Origin: Candidatus Eremiobacterota bacterium
GTDB taxonomy: Bacteria; Vulcanimicrobiota; CADAWZ01; Ess09-12
Length of the DNA stretch: 64,000 bases
NCBI GenBank assembly: GCA_031082125.1
Contig: JAVHLM010000011.1
Location: 60,142-124,141 of the forward strand
Direction of reading: 5' to 3'
Position numbers and translations under genes: made by a program. The notes below the pieces were generated by a model. That model was not told where the DNA came from. It was given only the letters and a program-made list of their open reading frames with translations, and did not search any database. Shown here one piece after another: positions 43,883 to 52,888 of this stretch. Each line of letters starts with the position of its first letter. The first letter of the stretch is position 1.

Positions 43883-43913
43883 TGTTAAAATTTTGTAACC
43901 ACTGTTAAAATTT
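43883..43913. repeat. 11-bp direct repeat, 20-bp period, upstream of HD-GYP gene 2
   Basis: TGTTAAAATTT at 43883-43893 and 43903-43913; two helical turns apart, on the same DNA face, 140 bp upstream of the ATG at 43746. The TGTTAA core recurs in the inverted repeat before paralogue 1. Confidence 0.55.
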
Positions 43914-43955
43914 CGGATCATATGATGAGAAAATTGGTAACAAATCATTCAGCAG

Positions 43956-44028
43956 CACTCTTGCAGGATATTCGCAGAAACTGCGAATATCCTGGTGTAC
44001 AATAGAAATCAAGAAGTCACTCTTGCAG
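43956..44028. promoter_or_regulatory. Strong hairpin flanked by 11-bp direct repeats before addB
   Basis: CAGGATATTCGCAG (43964-43977), loop AAA, CTGCGAATATCCTG (43981-43994) is a perfect 14-bp inverted repeat. CACTCTTGCAG occurs on both sides (43956-43966 and 44018-44028). TACAAT at 43998-44003 could be the -10 box of addB, placing the hairpin on its -35 side. No T tract, so not a terminator. It may be an operator, a leader hairpin or the trace of a small mobile repeat. Confidence 0.55.
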
Positions 44029-44045
44029 CAGGCAGGTGAGTAGTT

Positions 44046-47000
44046 ATGAACCTTTCACCGCCAGGGGTCGTTGTCCACCCCACCATCCCCGTGCTCCAGC
44101 AGGCCCAGAAGGATGACGGGAGATCAGGGCATGCCGCTTCCCTCGGAAGGCGCCATATGCTCTTCTCCGGCCTGGTGGACATGATCCTTGCCACCATGAG
44201 AGAGAGACCGAGAGACATTGAATTCCTGGGGCAGTATCTGCTGGTGAAAACCTCCATGGAAGAGATGAGGGACGATGAGTTCTTCTCATCGATAATCCCC
44301 TACAGAGGATTCATAGAGCTCATGGTCTCGCTGATAACCACCTTCAGGGAGGCCCTCGTGACCTCTGAAGATCTCTTCAGGGCTGCGCCGGAAATGGGAG
44401 ACTCCTGCCGCAAGTATGAAGCTCTTGCAGCCCTCTACCGGGAATACCTCACCACCCTGAGAGAGGGGCCTGCCTGGGACAGGGGAAGGCACGCTGAATG
44501 TGACGCGCTCTGGGATGAAGCGGGAAAGAAGATGAAGGCCCTGGAGCTGCTGGAAAGCCCTGAGGCGCTCCCTCTCATTGATTCCCTCGAGGAAATCTCC
44601 TTTGAAAACATCTACCGCCTCTCAGCCCTGGATTTCAGGCTTATCACCACCCTGGCCGCGAGAGCCCTCAGGCTCTCGCCCGATCACCCTCAGAAAATAA
44701 CATTCCGTCTCCCCTACGACCCATACCGCCAGGATGCGTACCGATATCTTGAGCGCACCGTGCTCCAGTTCGAGCACCTTGCCGACTCGCTCCCCCCCCT
44801 GACCCTGGACTTCCTTCCCGGAGGCGCCCCTGAGCCCCTCCTTACGGCAAGGGATTACCTGAAGGCCCATCTCTTCACTCCGCCCGAGGATCTCATTGAA
44901 GTCATCCCCGTCAAGGCCGATGCCACAGTGCGCCTCATCAGGGGAGGCGATATGGAAGACGAAGTGGCCGAGATATGCCGCGAGATAAGGGTGCTTCTTG
45001 AGGGGGGCGCAGCCCCGCGTGATATCGTAGTGGCATTCAGGAGCCTGGTGGGATACGGCGAGATTGTCGCCCAGGAGGGGAAGAAATTCTCGATACCCTT
45101 TACCTTCCCGAGGGGGAACCCTCTCCTTTCAAGCCACCTCGTGAGGATCCTGCTGGCGCCTTTCAGGATAATCGGCTCCAGGTTTTCCTCAAGGGAGGTC
45201 CTGGAGTTCCTGAGCTCATCATTCATTGACTGTTCGTGCCTTTCCGGCAGCGGCCCGCCCCTCTCGGAGAGCGACCTCGATGACCTTGTGAGAGGCGCAG
45301 GTATTGTTGATGACGGTTCCCTTCCCTGGGAGACTGCCCTGGAGCGCTACAGGGTGGCCCTCATCGAGGAAGAGGAAGATGAAGGCGACCGTTCGGGGAA
45401 AAGAGCCCTGCTTCTGGAGAAAATCGGGAGGGCCGCGGCGGTGATCGCCTCACTCAGGGCAATCCTCCGGCCTCTTGCCCAGGAGGCTCCTGTTCACCGC
45501 TTCACGGGCATCCTGAAGGGATTCATCAGGAGTTTCGAGGTGGAGAGGAATGTCCTGGCCCCCAGGGCAGCCCTGGCAGGTACCGCCTGGCCGCTTGACC
45601 TCCTGCAGCGCGACATGTCGGCCCTTGAAGGCTTTGTAAGGACGCTGTCCGACATCGAGAGGACCTTCAGGGCGCTCAGGATAGAAACAAAACTTACCAC
45701 TGCAGAGTTCTACGACCTGCTGGTGGAAAGCCTGAGAGGCGCCCACATGGCAGCGCCAGGCGACCAGGACGGCATAAGAGTGCTTGATGCCTATGAACTG
45801 GTGGGCTACCGGGCGCCTGTTCTTTTCGTCGGGGGTCTGGCCGAGGGGAGCTTCCCCGTGAGGCATTCCCAGGACGTGCTTTTTCCCGACGAGGAAAAGG
45901 AGGAAATGGCGGCGATCCTGGGGAGAAAGCTCTTCATTTCCACCGCCATGAGCCACTGGGAAGATTATCTCCTCTTCTTCAACGCGGTAAACACTGCTGA
46001 AAATACCCTTTACCTCACCCATCCCACAAGGGACGAAAAAGGCGAGACCCTTATGCCTTCATACTTCCTGGAACAGGTGTGCGACCTGGTGAGGGAGGAA
46101 CAGGATGGCATGGCACTCGTGGCCCGCGACACCACCGGCGCCCGTGGATTGCCCTCACCTTCCCAGCTTTTCAGAAAGGCTGACCTTGAGACCTATCTTA
46201 CTTACAGCCTCTGGCGCCCGGCGGGAGAGACCGGGGGAACAGACGTGCTCCCTCTCCTTGGCGGATACCTTGAAGAGAGGAATTCGGGCGGCCGCCTTGA
46301 ATGGATTTTCCAGCGGTGTGCCACCGAGAGGCACAGGGAGTCCTTCCTCATGGCAGCGCAGGACGGTGCACATTGCTCTTTTTTTGGCGCAATAGCACAG
46401 AAGGATCTTCTCGAACACCTGGCGCAACGCTGGGGCAGGAGCCACAGGTGGTCGGCCTCGCAGCTTGAAGATTATGGCCGCTGCCCCTTTGTTTTCTTCA
46501 TGAAGCGTGTGCTCAGGGTGGAAAAGGCTCCCATGCCGGAGAGAGAGATAGACGCAGCATCGGCAGGCACCCTGATCCATGAGATTCTTGAAAGGTTTTA
46601 CAGGCGACTCAGGGATGAGAACCTCCTGGCAGCCCGCGATGAGGGGGCCCTCTTGAACCTGATGAGGACCATGGCGGATGAGATCTTCCAGGAGTGGGAG
46701 CGCTCCAGGCCCACAGGCGACCCCCACTTCTGGGAGATAAGAAAGCAGAGCATCCTGCGGACGCTGCTCCTCTGGCTCGGCTATGACCTGAAGCCCTCTC
46801 CCTTCACGCCGTGTTGCTTTGAGATGGAGTTCGGGACCGGTGAGAGCGGGGAGTTTTCTTTCCAGGGGGCTGACGGCCTTCCCCTCCTTTTCACCGGCAA
46901 GATCGACAGGGTGGATGTTGATGAATCCACGGGATCCATAAGGGTCATTGACTACAAGAACTCAAAAAGCCAGACGTACAAGGAGAAAATCAAGGGGAAA

Positions 47001-47378
47001 AACATAGGGACCTTGAGCTTCCAGGTGCCCCTCTATGCCATGGCCGCCGCATCGATACTTGAAAAAAAGGGCCTCAAGGCGACGGCGCGCTCCCGCATAA
47101 AGTCGGGCTATGCGCTGCTGAGGAAGCCCGAGTACCTGGCGCAGGACTTCAACGATGACGAGTTCCTTACCTATTTTTCAACAGACAGTGAGCTTATCAG
47201 CTCCCCTGGCGAAGGCCGGAGAAGCTTCCCCCTGGAAACTTCCCTTATCGTGGGGCGCATCCGCGAGGGATGGTTTGTTCCCACGGGCGTCAACTGCGAC
47301 TATTGTGACTACGGCGAAGTGTGCCGCTTCAGGATGGAAGGCGAGGAAGAGCATGGACAGGATAAAGTGGTCTCCTGA
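44046..47378 (+). CDS. addB: AddB-like nuclease/inactivated helicase subunit
   Basis: 1110 aa, normal length for AddB. AddAB processes double-strand DNA ends for recombination. The C-terminal nuclease domain has AGTLIHEILERFYRR, the acidic GKIDRVDVDE, and the catalytic IDYKNSK, then FQVPLYAMA. The iron-sulfur staple is complete: Cys813 in YGRCPFVFF, and Cys1084, Cys1087, Cys1093 (CX2CX5C). No Walker A motif is visible at the N terminus, so the helicase half should be inactive. AGGTGAG precedes the ATG. It overlaps addA by 26 bases. Low sequence conservation in this family is normal. Confidence 0.9.
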   Translation: MNLSPPGVVVHPTIPVLQQAQKDDGRSGHAASLGRRHMLFSGLVDMILATMRERPRDIEFLGQYLLVKTSMEEMRDDEFFSSIIPYRGFIELMVSLITTFREALVTSEDLFRAAPEMGDSCRKYEALAALYREYLTTLREGPAWDRGRHAECDALWDEAGKKMKALELLESPEALPLIDSLEEISFENIYRLSALDFRLITTLAARALRLSPDHPQKITFRLPYDPYRQDAYRYLERTVLQFEHLADSLPPLTLDFLPGGAPEPLLTARDYLKAHLFTPPEDLIEVIPVKADATVRLIRGGDMEDEVAEICREIRVLLEGGAAPRDIVVAFRSLVGYGEIVAQEGKKFSIPFTFPRGNPLLSSHLVRILLAPFRIIGSRFSSREVLEFLSSSFIDCSCLSGSGPPLSESDLDDLVRGAGIVDDGSLPWETALERYRVALIEEEEDEGDRSGKRALLLEKIGRAAAVIASLRAILRPLAQEAPVHRFTGILKGFIRSFEVERNVLAPRAALAGTAWPLDLLQRDMSALEGFVRTLSDIERTFRALRIETKLTTAEFYDLLVESLRGAHMAAPGDQDGIRVLDAYELVGYRAPVLFVGGLAEGSFPVRHSQDVLFPDEEKEEMAAILGRKLFISTAMSHWEDYLLFFNAVNTAENTLYLTHPTRDEKGETLMPSYFLEQVCDLVREEQDGMALVARDTTGARGLPSPSQLFRKADLETYLTYSLWRPAGETGGTDVLPLLGGYLEERNSGGRLEWIFQRCATERHRESFLMAAQDGAHCSFFGAIAQKDLLEHLAQRWGRSHRWSASQLEDYGRCPFVFFMKRVLRVEKAPMPEREIDAASAGTLIHEILERFYRRLRDENLLAARDEGALLNLMRTMADEIFQEWERSRPTGDPHFWEIRKQSILRTLLLWLGYDLKPSPFTPCCFEMEFGTGESGEFSFQGADGLPLLFTGKIDRVDVDESTGSIRVIDYKNSKSQTYKEKIKGKNIGTLSFQVPLYAMAAASILEKKGLKATARSRIKSGYALLRKPEYLAQDFNDDEFLTYFSTDSELISSPGEGRRSFPLETSLIVGRIREGWFVPTGVNCDYCDYGEVCRFRMEGEEEHGQDKVVS

Positions 47379-50300
47379 AAAGGAGCTGGTCTTTCTCTTT
47401 AAAAAAAACCTCTGCGTGAGCGCAGGCGCCGGTTCCGGCAAAACTGCCGCCATCGTGGAGCTTAACTCGCGGTTCCTCTCGGGGGATACGAGCATAGAGG
47501 ACAGGCCCCCTCTCACCATCGACGAGATCCTGGCCATCACCTTCACAGACAAGGCTGCGGGAGAGATGAAGGAGCGCATCAGGAAGATGATTGATGAGCG
47601 CCTCAGGTCTGAAAGGGAACCCCTGAAGCGCCGGCGCTGGATCGATGCCCGGCGGGCCCTCCTCTCTGCCCATATCAGCACCTTTCACTCCTTCTGCCAC
47701 AGGATGCTCCGTGAGCATCCCCTCGAGGCCGGCATCGACCCCCGCTTTGAGGTGGCCCGGGAAAAACAGGCTGCCGCCCTCCTCGAGGAGTGCGCCACAA
47801 GGCTGGTGCTTCAGAAGATACAGGCCCGCGACGCCACGGCGACGCAGCTGGTTATGGATTACGGCATGACGGCCCTTGTCAGGATGCTCATGGAGACCCT
47901 CGCCACTATCCGATCTTCAGGCGAGAGCACTGCCATCCTTGAGGATCATTTCCACACCCATGAGGAAAAAGCACTGAGGGACCTCGAGGATGCCAGGGGC
48001 CGCCTGGTGGCAGCACTCGCTGCCATATTTGACGCAGTAAGGACAGGCCAGGTCAAAAAAGAGACAAAGTTTGCCGATGCCGCCGCAAGGCTCTCTCCCT
48101 CCTTTCCCTCCCTGGAGCAGGCCATACTTTCTCTTTCAGCGTCATCTCCATCAGGAAACCTCAAGATCCTTGATGAGCTCCACGGGTTTCTGAAGGGCAG
48201 CGTTCCGGCAGCGGTAAAAGGCCTCTGCGCTGAAGGGAAGGCCATCGCTGACCCGAAGGCGGGCGAGATCATGCTCATATGGAGGTTTTTCCAGTCCCTG
48301 CCCATGCAGCATGCCTTTGCCTCACTCCTCTCAGAGCTTGAAATCGAGTACCGCCAGGAAAAAAAATCCATGGCCCTGCTGGACTTTGACGACCTTCTGC
48401 GCCTGGCCTGCGATATGCTCAGGAACAATAAGACTCTCAGGAGAAAATACAAGAAAGCCTACCGGGTGATCCTTGTCGATGAATTCCAGGACACCAATGA
48501 GCTTCAGAGGGAGATCGTCTACCTGCTTGCCGAGAAGGAGGGAGATGAGCACAGCCCCGCTCCCGGTGACCGCCCCGAGAAGATTGCCCTTGAGCCGCGG
48601 AAGCTTTTCGTCGTGGGAGACGCCAAGCAGTCAATATATCTCTTCAGGGGCGCCGACGTGGAAGTCTTCTCCCGCGTCATAGACGATGTGAAGAGCAAGG
48701 GGGGAGAAGTGGTCTCCTTCTCGGAGAATTTCAGGACTCTCGATGCCATCCTGGAAGTCATCAACCCTCTCTTCGGGAGCCTCATGCAGGGAGGCACAGG
48801 CAGTGCCTTCATAAGGTTCCAGGACATGGACCATCTCAGGCCCAGGAGGCAGTATCTGCTGAAAGAGAGCCGCGTGGAGCTCATCCTCACCGCCGATGAA
48901 GGCTCCGCTTCAGCCCGGAGGGCCCTGGAGGCTGATGCCATAGCAAGGAGAATATGCCTCCTTGGCGATCCCTCACTGGGTGTCACCGTTATCGACGAGG
49001 ATGAAGAGGGGAATCCTCTGCAGCGCCCTGCCCAGCCGGGAGACGTGGCACTCCTTTTCAGGACCCTGACCCATGTGCGATCCTATGAGCAGGCGCTCCG
49101 CGCGTACAATATCCCTTATTATCTTGTGAAAGGACGGGGATTCTTCCGCTGCCAGGAGGTTCTGGACATACTGAACGTGCTCAGGTACCTGAGCGGCATC
49201 CACCGTGACGTGAGCCTTGCAGGGGTGCTCCGCTCGCCTCTTTCGGGTACCAGTGACGAGACGCTTATAAGGCTCGCCATGGCAGCACAGGGCTTATCTT
49301 TCGCAGAGGCCTTCAGGTCTCGCAGGTATCCCCCCCTCCCGCACGAAGAGCACATGAAGCTCACAAGGACAGCGGAAATACTCTCAAAGCTGGAAGACCT
49401 CAGGGATACCCTTCCTGTCGGGGAGCTCATCGGCGAGATCATCTCATCCTTTGACCTCGAGGCGGTGCTCCTGTCAACCTTCCAGGGAGCGCAGAAGGTG
49501 GCCAATATCCGCAAGCTCGTGAACATCGGGAGAAGCTATGAAAAGGGCACAGTCTCCACCCTTGAGGCCTTTGTGTTCCAGATGGAGAAGGAGGTAAGGG
49601 AGGAGTCCCTTGAGGCGGAAGCGCAGCTTCTCGGGGAGCTCGAGGGAACCGTCAAGATTATGACCATCCACCAGGCCAAGGGCCTTGAGTTCCCCGTCGT
49701 GATAGTGCCCGACCTCGGAAGAACCGAGCCAGGCAGGACCAGGCCCCTCGCCTATGCCCCGGGGAGAGGCATCGCCTGCCGCTATATCGACTCAGAAAGC
49801 GGAGATGCCTATGACAATTATCTTTACAAGCTCATCAAGGATGAATACGGCGAAAAGGAACAGGCTGAGTCCCTCAGGCTCCTTTACGTTGCCCTTACCA
49901 GAGCCCGTGATTACCTTGTTCTGACGGGAGCTCCCATCGGGAAAAAGAAGGAAGGGACCTGGAGGGAGAAGATCCACGGATTTCTCGGCCGGGAGGTGAT
50001 TGATTCCTTCACCGCCTCAGGCGAGACGGAAAAAGAAGTGATCCTCTCCAGGGAGGGAGCTTCATTCCCGAGACGTTACAATGGCACGGTGAAGCTCCTC
50101 AAAGAGCAGGCCCTGTCGTTATCGCGGCCGCGGCGGGAGCTTGCCCCCGTTGATGCGGAGCCTTCACTTGCCCATCCCGGCAGTACCGGAAAAGTTGAGG
50201 AAAACCCTGACGAGGCACTGCCGCTTTTCAGCAGGGAGCTGGACAAAGGCACCGGCGACCTCGTCCTGGCGCGGTGCCTGGACTGCAAAAAGCCCCTGCC

Positions 50301-51075
50301 TTCAACGCTTTTTCTCACTCCCACCCACCTGCTCACCTTTCACGCCTGCGAGAGAAAGTATCTTTACGACAGCCTCATGCGCCATGGTGAAGGGGCGGGG
50401 ATGCCCCTGGACAGCCAGTCGCCCGAGGAGATCAGGGAAGCCCAGGGCTGGGCCATGCACCGCATTCTCCAGGAGCTGGACTTTCTCAGTGACAGGGAGA
50501 CCCAGCGAGGGGAGCTGGAGCACCAGCTCCTTAAAATCGGCCAGGGAAAGCCGGATCTTTTCAAAAGGACGAAGCACATCATGCAAGCCGTGCTCAGGTT
50601 CCTTGATGCCCCTGAGACAGCCAGGCTGGGCTTTTTTGACGCCAAAGCCCGCCTTTACAGGGAGCATCCCTTTTTCCTGAGGGTCGAAGCGGGCGTCGAG
50701 GTGTTCCTCCACGGCACGATAGACTTGATTATCGACGGCGGCAAGGGGCCCGTTCACCTCGTGGATTACAAGTATTCACACGCTGACAAGGATAAGCCCT
50801 CTGATTACCGCATCCAGCTCCTCTCTTATGCCATGGCGGTGAAAAACACCCTGCCGCACCGCGATCTCGATGCCTTCCTGATCTTTATGAGCGACGATTC
50901 CGTGGAGTTCCGCCAGGTTGACGTGGCAGATGCCGCCCTTGGACGGTTCCGGGAATCCCTCGCTCTTGCCTGCGGTAAGATGCGGGACCGGGCGGGAGAG
51001 GAAGAATGGCCGATGGCAGAGAGAAAAATATGCACAGGGCTGTCGTGCCCTTACAGGGCAAGGTGCTGGTATTGA
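47353..51075 (+). CDS. addA: AddA helicase-nuclease
   Basis: 1240 aa from ATG 47353, preceded by GAGGAAGAG; the longer in-frame stretch from 47155 lies inside addB. UvrD-type helicase motifs in order: AGAGSGKT (24-31), ITFTDKAAGEM, STFHSFCHRML, VILVDEFQDTNE, VVGDAKQSIYLFRGAD, FSENFRT, IMTIHQAKGLEFPVV, LLYVALTRARDYL. The C-terminal RecB-type nuclease has GTIDLIIDGG and VDYKYS (Asp1138, Lys1140) followed by IQLLSYAMAV. It unwinds and degrades DNA ends with AddB until a Chi-like site. Its stop overlaps the -35 box of the caspase operon promoter. Confidence 0.95.
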   Translation: MDRIKWSPEKELVFLFKKNLCVSAGAGSGKTAAIVELNSRFLSGDTSIEDRPPLTIDEILAITFTDKAAGEMKERIRKMIDERLRSEREPLKRRRWIDARRALLSAHISTFHSFCHRMLREHPLEAGIDPRFEVAREKQAAALLEECATRLVLQKIQARDATATQLVMDYGMTALVRMLMETLATIRSSGESTAILEDHFHTHEEKALRDLEDARGRLVAALAAIFDAVRTGQVKKETKFADAAARLSPSFPSLEQAILSLSASSPSGNLKILDELHGFLKGSVPAAVKGLCAEGKAIADPKAGEIMLIWRFFQSLPMQHAFASLLSELEIEYRQEKKSMALLDFDDLLRLACDMLRNNKTLRRKYKKAYRVILVDEFQDTNELQREIVYLLAEKEGDEHSPAPGDRPEKIALEPRKLFVVGDAKQSIYLFRGADVEVFSRVIDDVKSKGGEVVSFSENFRTLDAILEVINPLFGSLMQGGTGSAFIRFQDMDHLRPRRQYLLKESRVELILTADEGSASARRALEADAIARRICLLGDPSLGVTVIDEDEEGNPLQRPAQPGDVALLFRTLTHVRSYEQALRAYNIPYYLVKGRGFFRCQEVLDILNVLRYLSGIHRDVSLAGVLRSPLSGTSDETLIRLAMAAQGLSFAEAFRSRRYPPLPHEEHMKLTRTAEILSKLEDLRDTLPVGELIGEIISSFDLEAVLLSTFQGAQKVANIRKLVNIGRSYEKGTVSTLEAFVFQMEKEVREESLEAEAQLLGELEGTVKIMTIHQAKGLEFPVVIVPDLGRTEPGRTRPLAYAPGRGIACRYIDSESGDAYDNYLYKLIKDEYGEKEQAESLRLLYVALTRARDYLVLTGAPIGKKKEGTWREKIHGFLGREVIDSFTASGETEKEVILSREGASFPRRYNGTVKLLKEQALSLSRPRRELAPVDAEPSLAHPGSTGKVEENPDEALPLFSRELDKGTGDLVLARCLDCKKPLPSTLFLTPTHLLTFHACERKYLYDSLMRHGEGAGMPLDSQSPEEIREAQGWAMHRILQELDFLSDRETQRGELEHQLLKIGQGKPDLFKRTKHIMQAVLRFLDAPETARLGFFDAKARLYREHPFFLRVEAGVEVFLHGTIDLIIDGGKGPVHLVDYKYSHADKDKPSDYRIQLLSYAMAVKNTLPHRDLDAFLIFMSDDSVEFRQVDVADAALGRFRESLALACGKMRDRAGEEEWPMAERKICTGLSCPYRARCWY

Positions 51076-51100
51076 CATCCCATGTGTGGTAGAATATATA
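51072..51100 (+). promoter_or_regulatory. sigma70-type promoter of the caspase-ankyrin operon
   Basis: Perfect TTGACA (51072-51077, overlapping the addA stop), 17-bp spacer, TATATA (51095-51100). Predicted start near 51107, leader about 37 nt to ATG 51144. It shows the caspase operon can be expressed apart from addBA. Confidence 0.8.
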
Positions 51101-51143
51101 TACCATTCACTGGGGGTGCTTTACCGATGAAAGGAGAGATGCC

Positions 51144-52877
51144 ATGAGACAGTCAAAGAATTCAATGACTGCAGCGATCCTGGCGGCGCTGTTGTTCCTT
51201 GCACTCTCCCTCCCGCCCGGGGCCCATGCCGCGAAGCAGGGGACCAGGTGGGCCATCGTCGTCGGGATAAACAAGTATATGAAAGAGGTAACACCCCTTC
51301 GCTGCGCGGAAAATGACGCCCTCCAGGTCAAAAACGCCCTGATGAAGTACGGGGGGTTCAGCGAGGATAACATTTTCCTCCTCACAAGCGACCAGAAGGG
51401 AAACAGGATGCCCGACAAGGGCACCATAGTAAGGTGGCTTTCATACATAAAGCAGAACGCGAAGCCCGACGATCTCTTCGTGTTCTTCTTTTCAGGCCAC
51501 GGGATGGACATGGAGAAGGAGAGCTTTCTCCTCACCATGGAAAGCGATCCTTACAGCCGGGAGACCCTGGAGGAAAGCTCCCTCAAGGTCTCAAACCTCA
51601 GGAAATACCTGGAAGAGATGCCGGCGGCAAAAAAACTCCTTTTTATAGATGCCTGCCGGAATGATCCCCGTTCAGGAAAGGGCGAAAAAGATAACCTCCT
51701 CACTGACGATTTTGCCAAGAGGCTGAAAATCAGGGCTCCCCTGCAGGCAAAGCCGGCGCAGGCCGGCATCGAAGGTGGTCCTTCGTTTAATTCCACCTTC
51801 TTCTCCTGCAGCAGGGAGCAGCGCTCTTATGAATGGAGCGAGAAATCGATGGGGTTCTTTACCTACTACCTGGTGGACGGCATGAAAGGCAGCGCCGCCG
51901 ACGAGAAAGGGAATGTGACCCTTCACTCCCTTGATTCCTACCTGGGACAGAAAGTGGCATCGGCGGTGAAAAGGGAGCGGGGCTCGGAACAGAGGCCCTT
52001 CAACCAGTCAGAGGGCTCCGGCGGCTACCTCTCTTTTGTCCTCTCCAGGCCGGGAAAAGTGAATGATTCAGAACCGCATGGGGTGCAGCCCGTGGAAACG
52101 CCGGTGTCGCAGAATCCCGTCCAGCCTGCGGGGCAGGGAACGGTGAACACCACCTATGGGAATCCCTCGATAAACGCAATTCTGATTAATATGTATGATA
52201 GACAGGATATGACTAAATATTCTGAAATCATGGCTTCTTTCCAGAACAACCCCAATGCAGTGAACAAACAGGAACTCCTCAACTACTTTAGCGAGCTTAC
52301 AAAGAATTCCAATACCATGGCCATAGTGAATTCATATATACAGAACGGCTGGAACGTGAATGAGCAGGACACCACGGGTGGCACTCTGCTTCATCATGTG
52401 GCAATGAGGGGTGATATGGAGACGGCGAAACTGCTTATCAAGAACGGCGCCAACATTAACGCAAAAGGATCCAGTGAAATTACTCCCCTTTATATGGCTG
52501 TTTCTAATGGCCAGAAGATTATGGCTCTCTTCCTCATAGAGCAGGGAGCAGACTGTATGGCAAAAACGAAGCCTGTTCCCAATACCGACGATCTCGGAGG
52601 GCATACCCCCCTGCACGTGGCAAGCGCTATCTGTGACGGTGAGGTAGTGAAAGCGATGCTCGACAAGGGCGCTGACGTGAACGTGAGAAACAGCATAGGT
52701 TCCACCCCGCTTCACAATGCCGCTGAAAAGGGAAATATCGATGCTGCAAAGATACTTCTCCAGTATCATGCCGATATCAATGCAAAAGTCCAGAGCCTGA
52801 CACCTCTTCAGCTCGCCCGTGCGAAAAACCAGCAGAAGTTTGCCGAGTTTCTGCAGTCGCAGGGAGCCAGGGAATAA
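51144..52877 (+). CDS. Exported caspase-like peptidase with ankyrin repeats (A)
   Basis: 577 aa. Signal peptide 1-29 (hydrophobic core AAILAALLFLALSL, cleavage near AHA-AK). Peptidase C14 (caspase p20-like) domain at about 33-260: WAIVVGINKY, catalytic His119 in FFFSGHGMD, catalytic Cys171 in FIDACRNDPRSG, then FFSCSREQRSYEW and FTYYLVDGM. A Pro-rich linker and a poorly defined segment follow (about 295-390), then about five ankyrin repeats (395-575; HTPLHVASAI, GADVNVRNS). Cysteine peptidases of this fold cleave after Arg/Lys or Asp. First gene of the operon. Close paralogue of the gene at 54368. Confidence 0.92.
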   Translation: MRQSKNSMTAAILAALLFLALSLPPGAHAAKQGTRWAIVVGINKYMKEVTPLRCAENDALQVKNALMKYGGFSEDNIFLLTSDQKGNRMPDKGTIVRWLSYIKQNAKPDDLFVFFFSGHGMDMEKESFLLTMESDPYSRETLEESSLKVSNLRKYLEEMPAAKKLLFIDACRNDPRSGKGEKDNLLTDDFAKRLKIRAPLQAKPAQAGIEGGPSFNSTFFSCSREQRSYEWSEKSMGFFTYYLVDGMKGSAADEKGNVTLHSLDSYLGQKVASAVKRERGSEQRPFNQSEGSGGYLSFVLSRPGKVNDSEPHGVQPVETPVSQNPVQPAGQGTVNTTYGNPSINAILINMYDRQDMTKYSEIMASFQNNPNAVNKQELLNYFSELTKNSNTMAIVNSYIQNGWNVNEQDTTGGTLLHHVAMRGDMETAKLLIKNGANINAKGSSEITPLYMAVSNGQKIMALFLIEQGADCMAKTKPVPNTDDLGGHTPLHVASAICDGEVVKAMLDKGADVNVRNSIGSTPLHNAAEKGNIDAAKILLQYHADINAKVQSLTPLQLARAKNQQKFAEFLQSQGARE

Positions 52878-52888
52878 GGAAATCCAAT

